From: Microbacteriaceae bacterium
Lineage (GTDB): Bacteria; Actinomycetota; Actinomycetes; Actinomycetales; Microbacteriaceae
Reading direction: 5' to 3'
NCBI GenBank assembly: GCA_026785785.1
Contig: JAJAZI010000070.1
Location: forward strand, 1 to 5,203
Length of the DNA stretch: 5,203 nucleotides
In this document: piece by piece, positions 1 through 4,837 of the stretch
How positions within the stretch are numbered: position 1 is the first letter of the stretch
How the letters are laid out: each line of letters starts with the position of its first letter
Translations under genes and position numbers: made by a program
The notes under the pieces: generated by a model
Seen by the model: the letters and a program-made list of their open reading frames with translations, nothing else
The model's database searches: none
What the model was told of the DNA's origin: nothing

Positions 1-1
1 C

Positions 2-139
2 AACGAGCTGCGCCAGAACTGGCAGGAAGACTCCCGCTGGACCCCCAACATGGAGGACTCCGAGCGCGACCGCCAAATGCGCAACTGGAAGAAAGCCGTC
101 ACCAAGACCCTCGACTGGGTCGACGCCGACGTCAACTAA
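2..139 (+). CDS. glpK: Glycerol kinase, C-terminal end (partial)
   Basis: Only the last 45 codons are in the window; the frame is open at the left edge and ends at TAA 137-139. The translation has the typical C-terminal tail of FGGY-family glycerol kinases: a segment of the type NWQEDSRWTP, a charged stretch, then WKKAVTKTLDWVDADVN. Glycerol kinase phosphorylates glycerol to sn-glycerol 3-phosphate with ATP in the cytosol. The catalytic and ATP-binding parts lie outside the window, so activity cannot be judged. The gene converges on the minus-strand material to its right and is unlikely to share its function. No strong terminator follows immediately. A different FGGY kinase is the main alternative, but the WxKAVxxTLDWV ending favours GlpK. 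Confidence 0.85.
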   Translation, partial: NELRQNWQEDSRWTPNMEDSERDRQMRNWKKAVTKTLDWVDADVN

Positions 140-160
140 CCGCCCAGCACCACGCCCCGC

Positions 161-205
161 CAGCTGATTGACTACGTCGCTCACAGGCAGATCTCAGCTG
201 ATTGA
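161..205. repeat. 11-bp direct repeat pair
   Basis: CAGCTGATTGA occurs at 161-171 and again at 195-205, with starts 34 bp apart, just downstream of glpK. The copies are perfect and the flanking bases differ. Such a pair could be a remnant of a duplicated insertion target, a protein-binding pair or chance. No function can be assigned. Confidence 0.45.
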
Positions 206-218
206 GCAGGCCGCCCGA

Positions 219-330
219 GGCCGTGGGGGGAACCCCCCCCGGTTTAGCACCCCCCCGGTGTGGGTTTTTTGACACCCCCCCACCCCCCCCCGGTGGGACC
301 ACCCCCCCCCCCCCGGGGCCCCCCACGGCC
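219..330. repeat. C-rich low-complexity element with 12-bp perfect inverted-repeat ends
   Basis: GGCCGTGGGGGG (219-230) is matched exactly by its reverse complement CCCCCCACGGCC (319-330). The first outward base pair mismatches. Between them are C runs of 8 (233-240), 7 (250-256), 7 (275-281), 9 (283-291) and 13 (302-314), several preceded by A and followed by GGT. CCCC at 233-236 can also pair with GGGG at 315-318, extending the stem past a two-base bulge. Inside is a small hairpin, GGTGG-GA-CCACC (292-303). The minus strand carries enough G tracts to form G-quadruplexes. It could be a non-autonomous repeat or MITE-like insertion, a structured transcription stop, or partly an assembly error in homopolymer runs. 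Confidence 0.6.
248..270 (+). terminator. Possible factor-independent terminator after glpK
   Basis: CACC (248-251) and GGTG (257-260) can pair around a five-C loop, and TGGG plus six T (265-270) follow on the plus strand. This is the only hairpin-plus-T-run pattern downstream of glpK. The stem is only four base pairs, three bases separate it from the T run, and it lies more than 100 bp after the stop codon, so it is weak. Confidence 0.25.
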
Positions 331-546
331 GCTTTGCTCGTTAGTGCACCGGCAGCATCCGCCCTCTGTTGCCAACGACGGAACCCAGCGGTCGGCCACG
401 GCGAATTGTGCTCGCACGCCGGAGATCCTTGGATCGATGCACAGGTCGTCGCGGTGGACACCAGCGGATACGAGGTCCACTTCTTGGCGATCCATGGACG
501 GCTGACGCGCCGAAACCCGCGCGCACCCGATCAGCTTTGCCGTCAT
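331..546 (-). pseudogene. Serine recombinase (resolvase/invertase), truncated N-terminal catalytic fragment
   Basis: Reading from ATG 546-544, the first 50 to 60 residues match the N-terminal catalytic domain of small serine recombinases. LIGCARVSARQ at 5-15 carries the nucleophile serine at residue 12 and arginine at 10, where the family usually has GYARVS. MDRQEVDLVSAGV follows at 18-30, then a D-x-x-I-SG segment near 38-43. Such proteins usually have about 180-200 residues with a C-terminal helix-turn-helix. Here similarity fades by about residue 60, and the frame enters the C-rich inverted-repeat element at residue 73. The missing strands, dimer helix and DNA-binding domain are not found in any frame to the left. 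The sequence AGGGAG lies only one base before the ATG, so the start is approximate. Family enzymes cut and rejoin DNA at paired recombination sites; this copy should be inactive. Confidence 0.75.
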
Positions 547-652
547 GCTCCCTGGTGTCGTCCAACTAACGAGCCCGGCGGCCTGCGCGGAGGACCACGC
601 CCGGTGAAGCCGGGTCGTGACGCGACCGGCAGGCACTCCGTGGCGATGACCA

Positions 653-711
653 CGATCGCGGTCATTCCCGGGTCTCACGGAGCAGGGCGGACATGTCGCC
701 GATCGCGGTCA
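653..711. repeat. 12-bp direct repeat pair
   Basis: CGATCGCGGTCA is present at 653-664 and 700-711, 47 bp apart, upstream of the recombinase fragment in its direction of transcription. Paired sites there could be relics of a recombination site, but the second copy lies inside a coding-like stretch and GC-rich DNA produces such matches by chance. Function is unassigned. Confidence 0.35.
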
Positions 712-778
712 GGGTGCCGCGGATCGAGCCGGTGACCTTGCTCCGGTCGACCCGCGTCGTGAACGTGGTGTTGACCAC
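662..778 (-). pseudogene. Unrecognised coding-like remnant, about 38 codons
   Basis: The minus-strand frame ending at TGA 664-662 can be read from GTG 778-776 as 38 residues, including the segments FTTRVDRSKVTGSIRGTL and GDMSALLRET. Third positions are G or C in 36 of 38 codons, as in the intact genes here. The frame stays open leftward of the GTG into the end of the radical SAM gene, but codons beyond the GTG lose the bias. I do not recognise the family. It could be the C-terminal end of a gene whose front was lost when the operon was joined to this region, or a small protein. AGGGGT adjoins the GTG with almost no spacing, so an authentic start there is doubtful. Confidence 0.3.
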
Positions 779-807
779 ACCCCTGCCCGGCCGTCGAACG
801 ATCGAGG

Positions 808-1854
808 CTAGGCACAGGGGAACCACTCCGCGGCGCTGTCCGCCGCGCGGCGGTGTGCGACGAACCGGCGGGTGATCTCTGCGATCGCGTCGGCGAGGGG
901 GAAGATGTCGCGCGTCACGAACTGGGCGTCGTGATCGGCCGCGACCGGATGCCAGTACACACCGTCGGCGGTGATCGTCACCTCGGGGATAAGCGAGTCG
1001 ACGGTGAGCTCGATGCCGGAGTCGGCGACACCGCGGTGCGCGAGCGCGCGAATGACCTGATCCTCGCGCGAGATTCCGATGGTGTCGAGGAAGGAGTGGA
1101 ACGGGTCGAGCTCGTGCATCTGGTCAGCGGGGAGGGTGGCCGCGACCTTCACGCGGAACCCCTCGTCGTGTGCGATGCGGATGCCGTCGACGGCCTTCGC
1201 CCACGACCCGGTTCCGCGGTGACTGTCGTGGATTCCCGGAGTCGCTGAATCGACGCTGACCTGGAGGGTGAGCCGGGAGCGATCCATTCGGCGCAGGCGC
1301 TCGAGTCGTGCGCCGCGGAACAACATTCCGTTTGTGAGCAGCGTCGTGGGGAGTTCGTCGGTGCAGGAGTTCACGAGAGCATCGAGGTCGTTCAGTAGGA
1401 ACGGTTCGCCTCCGGTGAGGATGAGTTCGCCGACGCCCGCGGCGGCGGCCTCGCTCGCGATCTGCTGGAGCCGCTCGGCTCCGATCGCCCGCCGTTCGGC
1501 CTTCGGCGACGAGCGTACGCAACAGTAGTCGCACGCGAGATTGCAGTCGAAGTTCGTGTAGACCCAGACACGTGACCCGGGAACCTGAGCGGGGTCGAGC
1601 TGCGCGAGCGGGTCGGGGGAGCGCCCGTGACGGACGGTCACGGTCAATCCCTCGACCGACACGATCTCGTTGCCACTCGAGGCGCACCACGCCACAACGA
1701 GGTCAAGCGCGGCAATTCGGTTTGCTGCGTCGAGTGCGACGGTTGCCATTCCGCCGGTCGGCACTCGCCCGATACCTTCGATGAGGTCGAGCACGACACC
1801 CATCGCCGAGGGTGCGGCCGAGGGCGGACTCACGGGTGTTCTCGGGATCACCAT
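808..1854 (-). CDS. Radical SAM enzyme with N-terminal TusA-like region
   Basis: The predicted protein has 348 residues. The start ATG 1854-1852 overlaps the stop of the upstream gene in ATGGTGA (7 bp) and is preferred to in-frame starts inside that gene. After a Pro/Ala-rich leader (1-17), residues about 20-77 resemble the second half of TusA/SirA-type domains (TGGMATVALDA, then LDLVVAWCASSGNEIVSVEG), but the sulfur-carrying Cys-Pro motif is absent. The radical SAM core follows: CNLACDYC at 104-111 is the CxxxCxxC motif that binds the [4Fe-4S] cluster, with an extra Cys at 112. LTGGEPF (146-152) is the SAM-contact motif and VSVDS (199-203) a later core strand. The C-terminal part (about 260-348) has PEVTITADGVYWHP and one Cys at 347, too few for a SPASM or twitch cluster. 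It should reductively cleave S-adenosylmethionine to a 5'-deoxyadenosyl radical. Substrate unknown. The radical SAM call is firm, the TusA call tentative. Confidence 0.9.
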   Translation of the reverse strand: MVIPRTPVSPPSAAPSAMGVVLDLIEGIGRVPTGGMATVALDAANRIAALDLVVAWCASSGNEIVSVEGLTVTVRHGRSPDPLAQLDPAQVPGSRVWVYTNFDCNLACDYCCVRSSPKAERRAIGAERLQQIASEAAAAGVGELILTGGEPFLLNDLDALVNSCTDELPTTLLTNGMLFRGARLERLRRMDRSRLTLQVSVDSATPGIHDSHRGTGSWAKAVDGIRIAHDEGFRVKVAATLPADQMHELDPFHSFLDTIGISREDQVIRALAHRGVADSGIELTVDSLIPEVTITADGVYWHPVAADHDAQFVTRDIFPLADAIAEITRRFVAHRRAADSAAEWFPCA

Positions 1855-2660
1855 CTGGCAGTGATTCCCTGCTCGCTGACGGCTTTGACGAGGGACGCGT
1901 AGCCCTCGAGCCTCGGTGGCACCCAGGCCTGCAGGCCCTCCATCTCCAAGATCGGTCGATGCTGTGGATTCTCCCAGTCCATAGCGAGCAGATTCGCGAC
2001 CCACGGATCCGCGCGCTCGACCTCGAGCGACGGCATCGCGGTGAAGGTGCAGTGGCTGTACTCGGGCGAGGTCCAGAACGATTCGAACGCGCCAGGCAGC
2101 AACTCGCCACGCCCGATCGCCTGCCACGTGTTGATGCCGATCGCCGCGGCATCCGCTCGATCGTCGAGCACGGCGCGCAGAGCGTCGAGCTCGCTCCGCC
2201 CGGTGTCGCCGTGTTTCCCCACATCACTGTCGATCCGGGTGAGATTCACGTCACCCTCACTCAGGCCGGCCTCGCGCAGGAAATGAACGGGAAGGATCGC
2301 CGCCTGTGCCGAATCGCGCGATCCAAGAACGAGGCGGCGGCCTCGAAGGCTCTCGAGCGACGTGAACCCGCTCCCCGATCGAGCGACGAACACGGTCGTG
2401 AAAATAAGATCCGTGTCGCGCGACGCGAGTGCGCGGCACGCACTATCGGTCTGGGCGACGGTGCGCACCCACGCAAGATTGGTGTTCCAGGCGAGATCGA
2501 GCGAGCCGGAGATCAGAGCATCGACCTGCCTGCCGTAGTTGGAGTACATTACGAAGTCGATCGGGGTCGAGGTTCCGGCGAAGTAGTCCCGCATTCCCTC
2601 CCAGATCGGCACGACGTTGGGCGAGTAGGCGACCGACCCGATGACCAGCGGAGCGGTCAT
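1848..2660 (-). CDS. PhnD/SsuA-type substrate-binding-fold protein without signal peptide
   Basis: The predicted protein has 270 residues from ATG 2660-2658, which shares ATGA with the stop of the flavoprotein gene. The first strand of the fold (LVIGSVAYSPN, 5-15) begins almost at the N-terminus, followed by WEGMRDYF. ALISGSLDLAWNTNLAWVR (48-66) is the hallmark segment of type II periplasmic-binding proteins of the phosphonate/sulfonate group. Later come SLRGRRLVLGSRDSAQA (104-120), and a hinge region with LDALRAVLDDRADAAAIGI (158-176). Export-type relatives carry a signal or lipoprotein peptide of about 20-35 residues; none is present, and upstream sequence in this frame lies inside the flavoprotein gene. 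The protein should therefore be cytosolic. No ABC permease or ATPase is nearby. By analogy with PBP-fold enzymes such as NMT1/THI5, MqnA and MqnD, it may bind or process a small molecule for its operon partners. That role is inference; the fold assignment is fairly sure. Confidence 0.82.
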   Translation of the reverse strand: MTAPLVIGSVAYSPNVVPIWEGMRDYFAGTSTPIDFVMYSNYGRQVDALISGSLDLAWNTNLAWVRTVAQTDSACRALASRDTDLIFTTVFVARSGSGFTSLESLRGRRLVLGSRDSAQAAILPVHFLREAGLSEGDVNLTRIDSDVGKHGDTGRSELDALRAVLDDRADAAAIGINTWQAIGRGELLPGAFESFWTSPEYSHCTFTAMPSLEVERADPWVANLLAMDWENPQHRPILEMEGLQAWVPPRLEGYASLVKAVSEQGITARW

Positions 2661-3832
2661 GCCGCGGCCCCAGCCGTCTCGGCCTGGCGGGCCCCGGCAG
2701 CGGGCTGCGGCGCATCGAAGAGAGGCCTGCCGGTGATCGCCCGACCGTAGAACTCGTAGAGCACATCGGATGTCGGGGCCATCACGTGTCCCGCTCGTGC
2801 GTCGCGGAAGTAGCGGTCGATCTGCAGGTGCTCCGAGAACGCCGCTCCGCCGCACACGCGCATGGCGACATCCGTGACGCGCAAGGCAGCATCGTTTGAC
2901 GATGCTTTGCTGCCGAGCACGAAGAGAGCAGTGTCGTCTTCGGGATTGGCGACTTTTCCCGCGGCCACGTCGAGATAGGCACTCGCGTTGGCGAGATCGA
3001 TTGACATCTTCGCGAGCTGTGCCCGGATGGTCGGCAACGACGACAGGCTCTCGTCGAGGTGCTCGAGACGCGCTCCCATCGTGTGCCGCACCGCGGCATC
3101 GACCGCCGCTCGGCTCAGGCCGATCGACACGGCAGAGTTGCCCAGGTTGAACCAGGGCAGCACGTGGCCCATCATCAGATCGAACCCCCCGCCCGCCGCG
3201 CCCAGACGGAACTCCTCGGTCGTGTCGACCTCGACGGTCATCGGGCTCGAGGAATTTCCGCGGAAGCCCATGCCGCTCCAGGGGCGATCGATCGTGAGGC
3301 CGGCCGATCCGGCGGGGATCGCGAAGAGGTCCACACCGTCAGCATCCGGTGTTCCCGTGGAGATGACGTAGACGTCGGCATGGCCTGCCGACGTGACCCA
3401 GCTCTTCTTCGCGGAGACCCGGATGCCCCCTGGTGTCGTTGTCGCGCGCGAAACCGGCGCCCAGAAGTGCGAGCGCGAACCCGCTTCGGAGAACGCCAGC
3501 GAGGCGAGCGAGCGCCCACTCGCGAGATCATCGAGCAGTCCAGGCATCCCGTCAGGCGGCGCGGCGACAAGCGGCATCGAGGCGCTCACGTGCATGAGGT
3601 AGATCATCGCGGTCGATCCGCAGGCACCGGCGAGCGCACTGGCCACCTGCACCAGTTCCCGCGGTCCTTGGCCCAGCCCGCCGACCTCGGTCGGGAGAGT
3701 CAGTCCGAGCAGTCCGGATGACCGCAACGCGGCGACCGCTTCCTCGGGAAATCGTCCGGCAGCATCCACGTCGTGCGCATGCGTGCGGGCGATCTCCAAT
3801 ACGGGATCCAGTAATTCGACGGTGTCGATCAT
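2657..3832 (-). CDS. Acyl-CoA-dehydrogenase-fold flavoprotein lacking the usual catalytic glutamate
   Basis: The predicted protein has 391 residues, normal length for the family. ATG 3832-3830 overlaps the preceding stop by 4 bp, with AAAGGA five bases upstream. Domain order is standard: an N-terminal helical domain (about 1-108, with LPTEVGGLGQG at 46-56), a beta domain (about 109-215, with SLAFSEAGSR at 111-120, KKSWVTSAGHAD at 142-153 and GMGFRGNSS at 187-195), and a C-terminal helical domain (about 225-372, with RVCGGAAFSEHLQIDRYFRD at 325-344). The motif that normally reads YEGT, carrying the base that removes the alpha proton, reads MAPT here (351-354). The helix position used by isovaleryl-CoA dehydrogenase also lacks Glu. 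This favours the FMN-monooxygenase-like branch (DszC/SfnB type) or another flavin reaction over beta-oxidation. No flavin reductase is visible in the window. Family call firm, reaction unknown. Confidence 0.88.
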   Translation of the reverse strand: MIDTVELLDPVLEIARTHAHDVDAAGRFPEEAVAALRSSGLLGLTLPTEVGGLGQGPRELVQVASALAGACGSTAMIYLMHVSASMPLVAAPPDGMPGLLDDLASGRSLASLAFSEAGSRSHFWAPVSRATTTPGGIRVSAKKSWVTSAGHADVYVISTGTPDADGVDLFAIPAGSAGLTIDRPWSGMGFRGNSSSPMTVEVDTTEEFRLGAAGGGFDLMMGHVLPWFNLGNSAVSIGLSRAAVDAAVRHTMGARLEHLDESLSSLPTIRAQLAKMSIDLANASAYLDVAAGKVANPEDDTALFVLGSKASSNDAALRVTDVAMRVCGGAAFSEHLQIDRYFRDARAGHVMAPTSDVLYEFYGRAITGRPLFDAPQPAAGARQAETAGAAA

Positions 3833-4230
3833 GGTCTTCCTTTCGTCGGGTCGTGCTGCTGGGCTGAGGGAGATGGCGAGAGCGAGAGTGCGAGGAGTCC
3901 GATGCCAAGGCCGCCGACGACCGCCATCGTCGAGGCGTCACCGCCGAGGGGCCGGATCGAGAGTGCAAGCCCCACGAGCTGTATGAGGGCGGCCCCGGTA
4001 AGAAGAGCTCCTGCGATCGATCGCAGCAGCCGTCGCCGGACGATGCCGCTCACGATCGAGAGAATACCGGTGGCCACGAGGAGGCCTGCGCCGACCGGTC
4101 CGATCTTCACGAACCGGAATTCCGTGGGAAGCGGTCCGGCGAACACGAAACCGGCAAGCGCGATAGCGGTCGCCCCGATCAGTATCGCCGCGCGATCGTG
4201 CGCACTCGAGGGGCCGGATGCGCCTGTCAC
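3829..4230 (-). CDS. Small four-helix membrane protein, unrecognised family
   Basis: The predicted protein has 133 residues, started at GTG 4230-4228, which forms GTGA with the stop of the DoxX-like gene; GTGAGG lies about five bases upstream. No in-frame ATG precedes it within the hydrophobic reading frame, and frame positions further left are covered by the DoxX-like gene. Hydrophobic segments at about 14-32, 43-62, 70-91 and 101-119 predict four membrane helices, with an RRRLLR loop (66-71) between the second and third that should face the cytosol. The C-terminal tail (120-133) is polar and disordered-looking. I do not recognise the family. Its position between the DoxX-like gene and the flavoprotein, with 4-bp overlaps on both sides, suggests it pairs with the DoxX-like protein in one membrane complex. 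No metal- or haem-binding pattern stands out. Confidence 0.75.
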   Translation of the reverse strand: MTGASGPSSAHDRAAILIGATAIALAGFVFAGPLPTEFRFVKIGPVGAGLLVATGILSIVSGIVRRRLLRSIAGALLTGAALIQLVGLALSIRPLGGDASTMAVVGGLGIGLLALSLSPSPSAQQHDPTKGRP

Positions 4231-4763
4231 GACAGCCTCACCATGAGCTTCGATAGTCGACTGGATGACGCGGACCACGTCGCCCGCAATACCCCGTCGA
4301 CGCCGTAGCTGCGCCCGGCTGCAGTCGCGAAGATCGCCAGGTGCGCGAGCGCCATCAGGTAGTACGACCACTGCCACTCGTGTGGCGCGAACAGAACAGA
4401 GAGGGTGATCGCCAGGGTCTGGCCCACGCCGACGACGGCCCAGAACCGAGTGGCGAGACCGATGAGCAGAAAAGCGCCCAGCCCGCCCTCGATAAGAAGC
4501 GTGAACCATCCGAAGACCTCGATGTTCGGCAGCACGATTCCATCGACGAACGCCGAATACGGGGCGAACACCGGATGCTCGACCGCTTGGCTGGCCCAAA
4601 AGTACAGTCCGTTGTTGTTCGCCCGACCGAAATCGGGGGGCACCTTCCACGCGACATTCTGTATCCACATAAGAGCGACGCCGACGCGGAGCACGGCGAT
4701 CATGACCGCCGACGCACGCGTCACACCCGGTGCATCAACCGCTGAACTAACTGATGCAGACAT
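4227..4763 (-). CDS. DoxX/DoxD-family membrane protein (thiosulfate:quinone oxidoreductase small-subunit-like)
   Basis: The predicted protein has 178 residues from ATG 4763-4761, with GAGAGGA four bases upstream. Four membrane helices are expected at about 20-38, 84-103, 106-125 and 132-150. Family features are visible: LRVGVALMWIQNVAWKVPPDF (first 20 from residue 25) ending helix 1 in the W-K-x-PPDF pattern, an amphipathic loop with NNNGLYFW (49-56), the central segment FGWFTLLIEGGLGAFLLIGL (84-103), and AHLAIFATAAGRSYGVDG (140-157). DoxD is the small subunit of archaeal thiosulfate:quinone oxidoreductase; most bacterial DoxX relatives have no proven reaction but are placed in redox and sulfur stress roles. 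The partner subunit DoxA is absent. As first gene it heads the five-gene operon and may tie the cytosolic enzymes to the membrane or the quinone pool; that role is inference. Confidence 0.82.
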   Translation of the reverse strand: MSASVSSAVDAPGVTRASAVMIAVLRVGVALMWIQNVAWKVPPDFGRANNNGLYFWASQAVEHPVFAPYSAFVDGIVLPNIEVFGWFTLLIEGGLGAFLLIGLATRFWAVVGVGQTLAITLSVLFAPHEWQWSYYLMALAHLAIFATAAGRSYGVDGVLRATWSASSSRLSKLMVRLS

Positions 4764-4820
4764 GGGTTCCTCTCGACCCGTCCAGTCAATCCATATTGAG
4801 CCTCGAGCACAATGACCAAT
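4764..4820 (-). promoter_or_regulatory. Leader of the five-gene operon: ribosome binding site and weak promoter candidate
   Basis: On the minus strand GAGAGGA (4774-4768) lies four bases before the ATG at 4763 and is a good ribosome binding site. A possible promoter is TTGGTC (4819-4814) with ATATGG (4796-4791) 17 bp downstream, but the -10 match is poor, so the exact promoter is uncertain. No operator palindrome or riboswitch-like structure was seen. Since the next plus-strand frame is a truncated GNAT remnant starting by 4838, the operon promoter must lie in this short gap or within that remnant. Confidence 0.3.
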
Positions 4821-4837
4821 GCAGTGCGAGACCCTGA

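Larger units (their letters stand above)
140..807. other. 668-bp gap without an intact gene; decayed recombination region
   Basis: This stretch between glpK and the minus-strand operon holds no complete recognisable gene. It contains, left to right, an 11-bp direct repeat (161-205), a C-rich element with inverted-repeat ends (219-330), a truncated serine recombinase (331-546), two copies of a 12-bp repeat (653-711) and a short coding-like remnant (662-778). Long open frames cross it on both strands, including a proline/glycine-rich one over the C runs; these are products of base composition. The mix of a broken recombinase and repeats suggests a former insertion or recombination site. Confidence 0.6.

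Noticed and set aside
202..735. Plus-strand proline-rich open frame across the C runs
   Set aside because: The proline and glycine stretches come from the homopolymer runs, and the rest is antisense to the recombinase fragment.
765..778. Hairpin GTGGT-GTTG-ACCAC as terminator of the operon
   Set aside because: The stem is only five base pairs, has no T run on the minus strand after it, and overlaps the coding-like remnant.
1855..2127. N-terminal extension of the radical SAM protein to an upstream ATG
   Set aside because: It lies wholly inside the binding-protein gene, is Arg-rich without recognisable fold, and the ATG at 1854 sits in a typical stop-start overlap.
1812..2750. Long plus-strand open frame (312 codons) opposite the operon
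   Set aside because: It is antisense to the binding-protein and radical SAM genes, is rich in Arg and charged residues typical of shadow frames in GC-rich DNA, and resembles no family.
2661..2855. N-terminal extension of the binding protein
   Set aside because: The added residues are Arg/Gly-rich shadow of the flavoprotein gene and contain no signal peptide; ATG 2660 shares ATGA with the upstream stop.
3059..3721. Plus-strand open frame (220 codons) opposite the flavoprotein gene
   Set aside because: Arg/His/Glu-rich antisense shadow of a well-supported gene.
4231..4668. N-terminal extension of the second membrane protein
   Set aside because: It is an out-of-frame shadow of the DoxX-like gene; GTG 4230 in the GTGA overlap gives a clean membrane protein.
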